A DNA stretch of 24,739 bases from a virus, in the IMG/VR virus record IMGVR_UViG_3300017528_000164, positions 1-24,739 of that record. One strand, written 5' to 3'. A model generated the notes under the pieces. The model made no database searches. It was given only the letters and a program-made list of their open reading frames with translations, and was not told the DNA's origin. This document shows positions 1 through 6,434 of this stretch, one piece after another (the stretch's first letter is position 1; every line of letters starts with the position of its first letter). The translations under genes were made by a program, and so were the position numbers.

Positions 1-149
1 ATTACATCTTCGTATTCGTACTCAAACGTATGCGTGCCCACCTTTGTCCACTGTGGGCCTTTGCCCTTCCTTCTCCATTGATAGACAGCCCAGATCGTGA
101 CCCCTGCCATCGCCGCTACTTGTTTGGACGTTAGTTTTATATTTTGCAT
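1..149 (-). CDS. Helix-turn-helix DNA-binding protein (AlpA/MerR-like), partial
   Basis: The gene reads leftwards from an ATG at 149-147 and is still open at the window edge, so only 49 residues are visible. Residues 6-27 (LTSKQVAAMAGVTIWAVYQW) look like the helix-turn-helix of the HTH_17/AlpA/excisionase/MerR class. They are followed by a basic turn and a short beta-wing-like stretch ending in EYEYEDV, where family members usually have a 'G..R.Y...DL' wing. Such proteins are small DNA-binding regulators or excisionases. It is divergent from the virion operon and lies next to the 16-bp repeat array, so it may regulate this control region; that is inference. No good Shine-Dalgarno is seen. A weak minus-strand -10-like TACAAT lies at 197-192. 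Transcription regulator and excisionase cannot be told apart from this fragment. Confidence 0.65.
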   Translation of the reverse strand, partial: MQNIKLTSKQVAAMAGVTIWAVYQWRRKGKGPQWTKVGTHTFEYEYEDV

Positions 150-207
150 GGCGGAAATACTATCACAAGCCACAACAGAACGTCCATTACTATTGTATGG
201 GAGAAAG

Positions 208-261
208 CCTATGGAAGAGCTTTCCTATGGATGATCTTCCATAGGAAAGCTCTTCCATAGG
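208..261. repeat. Perfect inverted repeat, 24-bp arms
   Basis: Bases 208-231 are the exact reverse complement of 238-261, separated by the 6-base spacer TGATCT. The left arm is an inverted copy of the 16-bp unit that is then repeated head-to-tail on the right. A very stable cruciform or RNA hairpin could form. There is no T-run directly after it, so it does not look like a simple terminator. It overlaps the first two copies of the tandem array. Confidence 0.95.
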
Positions 262-314
262 AAAGCTCTTCCATAGGAAAGCTCTTCCATAGGAAAGCTC
301 TTCCATAGGAAAGC
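235..314. repeat. Five perfect tandem copies of a 16-bp unit (iteron-like)
   Basis: The unit TCTTCCATAGGAAAGC occurs at 235-250, 251-266, 267-282, 283-298 and 299-314 without a mismatch and without spacers. Each unit carries the arms TTCC-ATA-GGAA, and unit junctions give GGAA-AGCTC-TTCC, so every period offers dyad-symmetric sites that a dimeric DNA-binding protein could use. Perfect identity points to recent expansion or selection for spacing (16 bp is about one and a half helical turns). Candidate roles are operators for the adjacent HTH protein, iterons of a replication origin, or a selfish repeat; the sequence does not decide. The 16-base period makes any translation of this stretch repetitive and not evidence of a gene. 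Confidence 0.95.
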
Positions 315-590
315 TCCCTCTTTAGGACAGTTTTGGTTAGCACCAGGCACCTTCAGGCCTAGCTCTTCTCCAGCTCCTAGAGATCCAAAGGGTTGCCGCG
401 ATTGTTTCCAATGTTTCGCTTGGCAGCCGTAAGATAGCATCAGCCAGGCCCTTGCGTTCTACAGCAGCAGTGCTTACAATAGCAGTTACCAGCTTGGTGA
501 CCGGCAAGGCTAGCATGAAGGGCTAGGTACTCGGTTATCAGGCTGGCCTGGTTACTCCTAGATACGAGTGTGAAAGCTACAACACACGGA

Positions 591-628
591 AGAGCCCAGA
601 GTCGTCAGACAGCTCTGGGCTCTTTTCT
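591..628 (+). terminator. Intrinsic terminator before the virion operon
   Basis: An 11-bp perfect stem, AGAGCCCAGAG (591-601) with CTCTGGGCTCT (613-623), has an 11-base loop and is followed by TTTTCTAT. This is a classic rho-independent terminator for rightward transcription. It insulates the promoter at 649-657 from upstream reading. The transcript it ends is not identified. Confidence 0.85.
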
Positions 629-657
629 ATTATATTACCACAAAGGTATGATATAAT
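629..657 (+). promoter_or_regulatory. Extended -10 promoter for the virion operon
   Basis: TG at 649-650, one base, then a perfect TATAAT at 652-657 form a full extended -10 element. The -35 position (629-634, ATTATA) is weak, as is usual for extended -10 promoters. Transcription would start near 664, giving a leader of about 30 bases before the ATG at 693. The same TGnTATAnT pattern recurs at 2745-2753 and 19207-19215. Confidence 0.7.
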
Positions 658-692
658 GTCTTGACTTAACGTAGAAAGCAGTAGCAGCCGCA

Positions 693-1049
693 ATGACCTT
701 TAGTTTCATCAAAAAGCCTCAGCCTGTTCACCAGTCAGTACCGCCTAAGAGCTCGCACAGCGTGTTCCTGCCACCAGGCAGAGCGGTACCGATCGCCAGC
801 GCCACAGCCAAGTCAGACAGACATACCCTCTGGCTCCATTGCTTCAGTAACGGAGCAGCTGTTAGCCCTGTCCCTAGCTGGCCCCTGAAGGAGCTGCCTC
901 AGGACCTTCTAGCCACGCTAGGCCTCACTTCAGGGGCACTGACAACTGACTGTAACGCACTGCCGTTCTGGCTCCAGAGAACTGGTTCCAGCTACGTGGT
1001 GACGAAGGACAACCCTAACTCACCGATACCGCGTGCGAGGTACGGATGA
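693..1049 (+). CDS. Hypothetical phage protein
   Basis: First gene of the rightward operon, 118 residues, starting about 30 bases after the predicted transcription start. I do not recognise a family. The N-terminal 35 residues are rich in Ser, Pro and Lys, and the middle has a Trp/His/Cys patch (HTLWLHCFSNG, residues 45-55). No signal peptide or membrane segment is evident. Its TGA overlaps the ATG of the next gene (ATGA at 1046-1049), which suggests coupled translation and supports it as a real gene. Position ahead of the terminase suggests an accessory late function, but nothing in the sequence shows which. Confidence 0.6.
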   Translation: MTFSFIKKPQPVHQSVPPKSSHSVFLPPGRAVPIASATAKSDRHTLWLHCFSNGAAVSPVPSWPLKELPQDLLATLGLTSGALTTDCNALPFWLQRTGSSYVVTKDNPNSPIPRARYG

Positions 1050-1528
1050 AGGCTGAAGTGCCTGTGATCATCTCTACCGCTTACAGCGGCAAAGAGAAGA
1101 ATCTCTACCTAGGCTCTTGGAGAGCAGCTCTGAAGGACAGCCCAGCTGGCGAAGATATGAAGGACCACGTTTACACTAGGTTCTTCAACATCGTGTCAGC
1201 AGACTTCCTAGGTCCAAAGGATAACCAGATAGAGCTAGCGCCTGACTGCCACCTCCTAACGGTCAGACGACAGGATCAACCAGACACGATCCTCAGCTGG
1301 ATGCTCCTAACCAACCTGAAGCCAGGCGCAGCGATTCACTTTTGCTTCACCAAGTATGACTTCCGAAACCGTGGCTATGCACGTCTGCTTTTAGGCGTGG
1401 CAGATGAGATAGCTGGTGGTGGTCCGTTATACAACACCGTCTTGCCCAGAACAAATCTCATACCAACCCTAAAGAAGTACGGAATTGAATACGTCCCTAT
1501 CGACAAATACGTGAGAAAAAACCTATGA
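1046..1528 (+). CDS. GNAT-like acyltransferase-fold protein
   Basis: 160 residues, overlapping the previous gene by 4 bases, with GAGG six bases ahead of the ATG. Residues 97-117 contain IHFCFTKYDFRNRGYARLLL, where R107-x-x-G110-x-A112 follows a beta strand. This matches motif A of GNAT acetyltransferases (the R/Q-x-x-G-x-G/A pyrophosphate loop for acetyl-CoA) and is followed by a helix. The later segment LYNTVLPRTNLIPTLKKYG fits the motif B region, where an alpha helix precedes 'YGF'-like residues. Similar GNAT-like ORFs are known near packaging genes of podoviruses, but their substrate is unknown. Acetyltransferase activity is inferred from one motif only. Its 3' end again overlaps the next gene by ATGA. 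Confidence 0.55.
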   Translation: MKAEVPVIISTAYSGKEKNLYLGSWRAALKDSPAGEDMKDHVYTRFFNIVSADFLGPKDNQIELAPDCHLLTVRRQDQPDTILSWMLLTNLKPGAAIHFCFTKYDFRNRGYARLLLGVADEIAGGGPLYNTVLPRTNLIPTLKKYGIEYVPIDKYVRKNL

Positions 1529-1761
1529 AGCTTGTACAAATTGACTTTGCTGAGAACGTTGTCAGCCCAGTCTCTACCGATACTGAATACACCATGGTGC
1601 GTACCTTAAGAGGCGAGCGCCTAGAGCTCTCTGTTCACGATGGCATCGTAACTGCCAGGGACAAAGAGACAGGCAACGTTCGCTGCTATCCGTGGTCTAA
1701 AGCCACTAGCGCGGTACCAGCACCCCCACAGTCGAAAAGAATACCTATGAAGATTGAGTAA
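1525..1761 (+). CDS. Hypothetical small phage protein
   Basis: 78 residues, ATG overlapping the previous stop (ATGA at 1525-1528). I do not recognise a family. Residues 23-55 look like a small beta sheet (TMVRTLRGERLELSVHDG, then VTARDKETGNVRCYPW), followed by a Pro/Ala linker and a basic tail. No catalytic motif is visible. The tight overlaps on both sides support it being translated. Confidence 0.6.
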   Translation: MKLVQIDFAENVVSPVSTDTEYTMVRTLRGERLELSVHDGIVTARDKETGNVRCYPWSKATSAVPAPPQSKRIPMKIE

Positions 1762-2152
1762 GAAGGAACATCTATACCTGCCTCCAGGCCTGGTAGCTAA
1801 AGCCGCTAAGGAGATGAAGGAATCGGTTATCCATGCCGATCGTGTCAAGCAAGTCGATGGTGACAAGCCCAAGTGGACTAGCAAGACTGACGTGTATTTA
1901 CTCGTTTCTCAGCTTCGCACTGATGGCGCACCAAAGGCTTGGAAGGCAGAGACTATCGAACCTCTGAGCCACAGAGGCGACATGGGGAAGTGGTATGGAC
2001 ACTCCCAACAGGCAGTGCTTGGATCAGAGGCTAAGTTCTTCCTGAGGAATTACCTCTATCATTCCGGCAACTTCAATGAGCTGGGAGAGAGCCTGAGCTG
2101 GGTCTGCGATAACGTGAACTTTATAGCCGCTGAAGTTGTGAAGCTCAAGTAA
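1754..2152 (+). CDS. Hypothetical phage protein with TTG start
   Basis: 132 residues. The only start that keeps most of the frame is TTG at 1754, because an in-frame TGA lies six bases upstream; the first ATG is at 1814 and would remove 20 residues. The protein is mixed alpha/beta with a basic N-terminal half (AKAAKEMKES, then VKQVDGDKPKW) and ends in a helix-rich stretch with aromatic residues (FFLRNYLYHSGNF). I do not recognise a family. It overlaps the previous gene by 8 bases and the next by one (TAATG), immediately before the probable small terminase, so a packaging-related role is possible but unsupported. Confidence 0.55.
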   Translation: MSKKEHLYLPPGLVAKAAKEMKESVIHADRVKQVDGDKPKWTSKTDVYLLVSQLRTDGAPKAWKAETIEPLSHRGDMGKWYGHSQQAVLGSEAKFFLRNYLYHSGNFNELGESLSWVCDNVNFIAAEVVKLK

Positions 2153-2706
2153 TGGCTGGACGTCCACGAAGCAAGAAGCCAAAAGCTCCTTCACTGCCTG
2201 AAGCTCAGGCAACGCTGGCAGTTGTAGAGGAAGCCTCTGACAGCTCACCCTTCTACAAGATAGGGAAGCGTAGGCCCAGTCGCCTTGAAACAGAGCCCAG
2301 CCTTTCAAGGGACATATTTAACCTTGTCTGCTCTGGTGTCTCTATCACCGCTGCAAGCCAGGCGTGCGGCGTACATCACAGCTCTGAAGGGGAATGGGCT
2401 GCCAAGGGACGGCAAGGGATAGAGCCATATGCCACCCACTATGCCGATCTCCAGGCTGCCAAGGCCATCTTTGAAAGTCGGCTGGTGACAGGCATCTTCC
2501 GAATAGGACTTGGACTAATCCCCAAAGGCAACGCCATGGCGCTCTGCTGGCTACTAGAAAGGCGCTGCAGGGATGAATACTGGCTCAGTAAGAAGATTGA
2601 GCTGACTGGTGAAGGTGGCAGAGAGCTTGGCCTACTTACTCTGGAGCAGCTTCAGAACCTAGTACCCAAAGCTGACTGGGAACCAGGCCGAAAGCCTAAG
2701 CAGTAA
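2152..2706 (+). CDS. Terminase small subunit (probable)
   Basis: 184 residues, ATG overlapping the previous TAA. After a basic N-terminus (AGRPRSKKPK), residues 54-88 form a helix-turn-helix (IFNLVCSGVSITAASQACGV, then a Trp at 82) typical of phage small terminases. Residues 100-144 are helical and end in MALCWLLERRCRDEYW, followed by KIELTGEGGREL (148-159). This reproduces the family pattern in which a hydrophobic helix and 'LK.R.P..W' precede a short 'V...G..G' strand. Small terminase oligomers bind the packaging site in phage DNA and deliver it to the large-subunit motor. The large subunit is not adjacent and is not in the window. The alternative, another HTH phage regulator, is less likely given the C-terminal pattern. 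Confidence 0.75.
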   Translation: MAGRPRSKKPKAPSLPEAQATLAVVEEASDSSPFYKIGKRRPSRLETEPSLSRDIFNLVCSGVSITAASQACGVHHSSEGEWAAKGRQGIEPYATHYADLQAAKAIFESRLVTGIFRIGLGLIPKGNAMALCWLLERRCRDEYWLSKKIELTGEGGRELGLLTLEQLQNLVPKADWEPGRKPKQ

Positions 2707-2724
2707 ATGTCAAGCCAAATTATG

Positions 2725-2753
2725 TTTACTAATATACTTTAGACTGTTATACT
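2725..2753 (+). promoter_or_regulatory. Extended -10 promoter ahead of the head genes
   Basis: TTTACT at 2725-2730 (four of six bases match the -35 consensus), a 17-bp spacer, and TATACT at 2748-2753 preceded by TG at 2745-2746. Predicted initiation is at about 2760, just before the GTG at 2761. It would boost portal, scaffold and capsid expression. Confidence 0.6.
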
Positions 2754-2760
2754 ACTGATC

Positions 2761-2964
2761 GTGCTTAGTATAGATGACTTTATACGTTTGATAGAGGCAG
2801 CGAAGGCCCTAGGTTGCTCCCGTATCGAGGCACCAGGCGGTTACGTAGCTTTGATTCCACCAGCCGCAAAGGAACCTGTTAGGGCTGAGCCTGAACGAGC
2901 TCCAATCCATATGACAGCCGCAGAGAAGCTCGAATTAGAGCTGGCAGCTGAGCTTGGAAACTAA
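2761..2964 (+). CDS. Small phage protein between terminase and portal
   Basis: 67 residues with a GTG start; no better upstream start exists. The N-terminal half (DDFIRLIEAAKALGCSRIEA, then a short beta pair GYVALIPP) and the acidic C-terminal helix (TAAEKLELELAAEL) resemble the small unnamed proteins often found just before phage portal genes; their function is unknown. The predicted transcript from the promoter at 2745-2753 begins within about three bases of the GTG, so translation would be leaderless, or this start is wrong and the promoter mainly serves the portal gene. It overlaps the portal gene by 11 bases. Confidence 0.5.
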   Translation: MLSIDDFIRLIEAAKALGCSRIEAPGGYVALIPPAAKEPVRAEPERAPIHMTAAEKLELELAAELGN

Positions 2965-4861
2965 CAAGGACTGGTTTGATTCGAGCAAGGAAGAGATAGC
3001 AGCGGAAGTCTTCCGTACCTGCAACTTCATTAAGACACAGCAAGAGTTCCAGCGGAGAATGCATCTCCATTACCTGGATCTCTACTCAGACGGTGCGCAC
3101 AACCGTCTTAATAACCGCACTGGCTTCTCAGGACTAGCCAACTACTTTGCCGCTACCAGGCCAGGCTCCATTGGTGGCACCAGGTTCAACCTCTGTGCTG
3201 CTGTCTGTGACACTGCCTCAAGCCTAGTCTCTCAGTCGCCACCACTGCCCATCTATATTACCTCTGGTGAAGACCTGAAGGTGGCACGCATAGCCGAGAA
3301 GCGTACCAAGGTACTTCAGAGCCAAATCAACCAGCTGTCCAAAGGTGTCTTCTCAGAGGCATTCGATTTCTGTGCACAGACAGGCACTGGCGTTACCCAT
3401 GGCTTCATCGATGAGAAGGGCCTGCCAAAGCTAGAGGCAGTGCACCCCTTAGAGATCCTGGTTGAGTACCTGGATGGGCTTTACCGCCAGCCTAGGTCCA
3501 TTCACCGAACCAAGTACGTCTCCAAGTCACACCTCTCCAAGCTCTACCCTAGCAAAGCCGAGATAATCCAGAAATCAGGCAAGGGCAAAGTAGACCGTGT
3601 CTCTGACCGTATGATGCCTGATATCCTCTGTGACCATACAAACATAGTAGAGGTTATAGAAAGCTGGCATCTCGGCTATAACGGCAAGCCAGGCAGACAC
3701 ACTCTATGTGTTACCGCTGGCAGCCTCAAAGACGAGCCTTTCACAGACTCAGAGTTCCCCTTTGCCTTTACCCGCTTCTATAACCGTGACCGTGGCTTCT
3801 GGGGCATTGGACTTATAGAGCGTGCACACTCAGCTCAGAACCGAGTCAATGAGCTGATTATCAAGGTAGAGCGTGCTCAGAACCTAGCCTCTACCCTCAT
3901 CGTGTTCAATCCCAACTCAGGTGAAGGCACAGAGCCAGCAGTCAACCCAGACAACCTGAAGACCACGAAGCTAGGCTTGGTAATACCGTACGATCCTCAG
4001 GTAGGAAAGCCTGAGCTAGCCAAGTGGGACGGCACCCTTAGCGATCTGCAAGCCCAGATCAACCTGGAGTATGAGCGCGTTCTAGTCGTCAACGGCATGT
4101 CAGACGCTCAGGTATCAGGTGAAGGCGCTGGCAAGGGACTTACCTCAGGCGTGGCTGTTAGAGCTGCTGATGACGTCCAAAGCCGCAGACTCTATCACCC
4201 CACTACGCGCTTTGAGCAGATGTGCCTGGACGCATCCAGCTTAGTAGAGCGTCTCAACGATCGCCTGGCAGAGAACGACAACGGCTATGCACCAACTGGC
4301 TACCTCTCTGCTGCTGGCCAGAACTTCCTAGTCACGTCCAACTGGACTGAGCTTGCCCTGAAGGACGGCCAGGCCTGCCTGAACATGATGAAGATGTCTG
4401 CTCTACCCACCACGCCACAGGGCAAGTGGGCAGCCGTCAACGAATGGATTCAGGCTGGCTTCATTCAGAAGCCTGCTGCCATGAAGCTCCTAGAGTTCCC
4501 AGCTCTAGATGAGTATGCAGGCCTAGAGACAGCTGCATTTGATCTGATCATAAAGCAGATCTGCGATCTCCTAGATGGCAAGTCAGTTGTCCCATATCCA
4601 AGGCAGTCCATGACCTTGATCCTAGATCTAGGTACCAAGGCCTGGAACAGGATGATGATGATGAATCCAGACGAGCCAGTCATCGATGCCTTTGAGATGT
4701 ACCTATCGACCGCTCAGGCGAACATCGATGCCATAGCAGCCAAGCAGCAGCAAGCACAGCAAGCACAGCAAGCACAGCAAGCGCCAGCACCTCAGCTACC
4801 AGAAGCACCACAAGGCGGAATTGCCCCTACACCTATTGCCTCTCCTGCGATAGCCGCTTAA
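2954..4861 (+). CDS. Portal protein
   Basis: 635 residues, a usual size for podovirus portals. Portal dodecamers form the DNA gate at one head vertex and dock the terminase and the tail. The N-terminal helices (residues 10-45), the alpha/beta wing region, the conserved FYNRDRGFWGIGLIERAHSA near residues 275-294, and the following long helix rich in Arg/Asn/Glu (RVNELIIKVERAQNLAS) match the portal family. After residue 595 comes a Gln/Ala low-complexity tail encoded by near-identical 9-bp repeats, then a Pro-rich end. The start is TTG at 2954; the first ATG (codon 36) would delete N-terminal helices normally present. It overlaps the previous ORF by 11 bases. The TTGGAAACTAA start resembles that of the scaffold gene at 5375. 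Confidence 0.88.
   Translation: METNKDWFDSSKEEIAAEVFRTCNFIKTQQEFQRRMHLHYLDLYSDGAHNRLNNRTGFSGLANYFAATRPGSIGGTRFNLCAAVCDTASSLVSQSPPLPIYITSGEDLKVARIAEKRTKVLQSQINQLSKGVFSEAFDFCAQTGTGVTHGFIDEKGLPKLEAVHPLEILVEYLDGLYRQPRSIHRTKYVSKSHLSKLYPSKAEIIQKSGKGKVDRVSDRMMPDILCDHTNIVEVIESWHLGYNGKPGRHTLCVTAGSLKDEPFTDSEFPFAFTRFYNRDRGFWGIGLIERAHSAQNRVNELIIKVERAQNLASTLIVFNPNSGEGTEPAVNPDNLKTTKLGLVIPYDPQVGKPELAKWDGTLSDLQAQINLEYERVLVVNGMSDAQVSGEGAGKGLTSGVAVRAADDVQSRRLYHPTTRFEQMCLDASSLVERLNDRLAENDNGYAPTGYLSAAGQNFLVTSNWTELALKDGQACLNMMKMSALPTTPQGKWAAVNEWIQAGFIQKPAAMKLLEFPALDEYAGLETAAFDLIIKQICDLLDGKSVVPYPRQSMTLILDLGTKAWNRMMMMNPDEPVIDAFEMYLSTAQANIDAIAAKQQQAQQAQQAQQAPAPQLPEAPQGGIAPTPIASPAIAA
4745..4780 (+). repeat. 9-bp tandem repeat in the portal gene
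   Basis: Copies of CAAGCACAG run head-to-tail and encode the repeated tripeptide QAQ/QQA in the portal C-terminal tail. This is slippage-prone DNA that stays in frame whatever the copy number. The tail is probably disordered. Confidence 0.8.
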
Positions 4862-4870
4862 GATACTAAT

Positions 4871-5371
4871 ATGCCAGAAGTAAAAGCTTATATTAGATTC
4901 TTAGATAAAGTAAAAGTCCTAGACACATTCGGTTGCTGGGAGTGGACTGGTGCGAGACTAGGCGCACGGTTGGGCGAAGTAGCAAATCCAGGAACTGGTC
5001 ACGGCTACTTCCGCTATGCAGACGGTTCTGTATTAGCGCACCGTTGGAGCTGGGAGCACATTGGCGGCAACGCGCCACCAGGCGATCTCTGTGTGTTGCA
5101 TAAGTGTGACAATCCAAAGTGCGTCAATCCCGATCATCTATTTCTTGGCACTAGGGCGGACAACTCAGCTGACATGGTTAGCAAGGGTCGTGCGGCGAAG
5201 AAGCTAACTGAAGCTCAGGCCAGAGAAATAATCGCACTTCGTGCCACTGGACTTACCTTAAAGGAAGTCGCGGCCAAATTTAACATTGACCTATCAATGG
5301 TGTCCTACATTTGCAAAGGCAAATGTTGGAAGAACGCAGCAACAGCCGCACAAAAAGAGGAAGCAACATAA
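4871..5371 (+). CDS. HNH homing-type endonuclease
   Basis: 166 residues. The N-terminal part has the HNH_3 pattern: CWEWTG (C22), GYFRY, AHR (H57), then LHKCDNPKCVNPDHLFLGT with H77, C79, C84, N86 and H89 as catalytic and zinc-site residues, followed by DN..DMVSKGR. Residues 112-153 (EAQAREIIALRATGLTLKEV, then FNIDLSMVSYICKGKCW) form a helix-turn-helix of the kind that recognises the target site. Such free-standing nucleases cut uninvaded alleles and spread by repair. It sits between portal and scaffold, two genes normally adjacent, and its first 60 bases are clearly richer in A/T than its neighbours, which supports insertion. All key residues are present, so it looks intact. Confidence 0.92.
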   Translation: MPEVKAYIRFLDKVKVLDTFGCWEWTGARLGARLGEVANPGTGHGYFRYADGSVLAHRWSWEHIGGNAPPGDLCVLHKCDNPKCVNPDHLFLGTRADNSADMVSKGRAAKKLTEAQAREIIALRATGLTLKEVAAKFNIDLSMVSYICKGKCWKNAATAAQKEEAT

Positions 5372-5374
5372 GCA

Positions 5375-6373
5375 TTGGAAACCAATACAGAAGTAGCAGC
5401 ACCACAGACGCCACCACCCGAGGCACCAGCAGCGCCAGAGACACCTGCAGTTGAGCTGAGCCATCGCGATCAAATTAAGCAAGAGCTCGCAAAATTCCGT
5501 GCCGCACAGGCAAAGGAAGCAGAGTCAGCCACAGCAGCTGAAGCGTCTACTAAAGTAGACACAAAGGCGCCACCAGCTGATGACCTAGAGCTCAAGCTAT
5601 CCAAGCAAGCTCTCAAAGTCTCAGACCTTCAGGCAGAGCTCAGAGCCACCAGGGAAGAGCTCAAGACAGCCAAGTCAGATGGCCCAGCCAAGATGCTGGA
5701 TGGCGTCAAGGAAGACCCTCTAAAGGCCATTGGCGCCTTCAAAGAGATCTTCGGCCGAGACTTTGGCGAGTTCTCCAGGTGGATTGTCGAGAACGCAGAC
5801 AAGATCGAATCCAGCCGCAAGTACGCCACCCTTCCCAAGGAAGTCAGGGAAGAGCTGGAGCTAGCCCGCAAGGAACGAGCTGAGCGCACCAGCACAGCTG
5901 AAGCTGAAGCTACGCGCAAGCAAGTCAGCAACTACGCTAACAACGTAGCTCTCTATCTAAAAGAGAACGCTGAAGACTATCCAATAGCTTTTGCCTTGGA
6001 CTTCTCAGCTGGCCACCTAGTCGAGCAATTCGGCGTAGGCAAGGTCAAGCCTGAGCATATCAAGGCTTATGAAAAGAACATCACAGACACGATCGTAGCA
6101 GTGATCTCACAGGATAACGTGCTGAAGCACCTTATCAAAAGCAATGACAAAGTAAAAGAAGCAGTCCTAGCAGCTGTAAATGCTAAGTCGCAAAGCAATA
6201 GCCAGGGTACGGCAAGCAAGAAAAGTAGCCCAACTGCAACGGAAGGTCCAAGCAGTCTTAGCAATCAATCAGCCTCAGGCGCTCAACTACCTACGTCTCA
6301 GAAGCATGAAGAGACTACGGCAGAATATACCAAGCGCATGTTGGCAGAATGGAAAGCCAAGAACGGCAAGTGA
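5375..6373 (+). CDS. Capsid assembly scaffolding protein
   Basis: 332 residues between portal and capsid genes, the usual scaffold position. The N-terminus is Pro/Ala/Glu-rich and probably disordered (residues 8-30). Residues 70-100 and 155-185 are strongly charged helices likely to form coiled coils. Residues 270-315 are Ser/Gln-rich linker. The C-terminus (TAEYTKRMLAEWKAKNGK) is a basic helix like the capsid-binding ends of known scaffolds. Scaffold proteins direct capsid protein assembly around the portal and leave before packaging. The start is TTG at 5375, with AGAGGAAG at 5356-5363 inside the end of the endonuclease gene; the next in-frame ATG is over 100 codons later. No catalytic protease motif is visible. 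Confidence 0.82.
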   Translation: METNTEVAAPQTPPPEAPAAPETPAVELSHRDQIKQELAKFRAAQAKEAESATAAEASTKVDTKAPPADDLELKLSKQALKVSDLQAELRATREELKTAKSDGPAKMLDGVKEDPLKAIGAFKEIFGRDFGEFSRWIVENADKIESSRKYATLPKEVREELELARKERAERTSTAEAEATRKQVSNYANNVALYLKENAEDYPIAFALDFSAGHLVEQFGVGKVKPEHIKAYEKNITDTIVAVISQDNVLKHLIKSNDKVKEAVLAAVNAKSQSNSQGTASKKSSPTATEGPSSLSNQSASGAQLPTSQKHEETTAEYTKRMLAEWKAKNGK

Positions 6374-6374
6374 G

Positions 6375-6404
6375 CCGTAACCCTTCCATAAACCCGTAAC
6401 CCTT
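6375..6404. repeat. Direct repeat in the scaffold-capsid gap
   Basis: CCGTAACCCTT occurs at 6375-6385 and again at 6394-6404, 19 bases apart, in the 61-base gap before the capsid gene. No promoter or terminator is evident in the gap. The capsid gene's ribosome site is TAGGA at about 6420-6424. Confidence 0.7.
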
Positions 6405-6434
6405 ATTCTTTGTAACTCTTAGGACTTATTACTT

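Larger units (their letters stand above)
150..692. other. Divergent non-coding control region
   Basis: About 540 bases separate the leftward HTH gene from the rightward virion operon. The region contains an inverted repeat (208-261), a tandem 16-bp array (235-314), an intrinsic terminator (591-628) and a promoter (649-657). Between 315 and 590 I see no convincing ORF (plus-strand ATG frames are under 30 codons), no tRNA-like T-arm consensus and no other strong structure. The terminator implies that some rightward transcript ends at about 625, so a small RNA from 315-590 is possible but not shown. Confidence 0.6.

Noticed and set aside
148-234. 28-codon plus-strand ORF starting opposite the HTH start codon
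   Set aside because: Very short, ends inside the palindrome, no ribosome site.
235-314. CRISPR array
   Set aside because: Units are 16 bp and contiguous with no unique spacers, and no cas genes are near.
225-440. 71-codon minus-strand ORF across the 16-bp array
   Set aside because: Its C-terminal half is a translation of the tandem repeat, no ribosome site is seen, and the rest has no recognisable features.
480-590. Possible tRNA
   Set aside because: No GTTCRA-type T arm and no 7-bp acceptor stem could be found.
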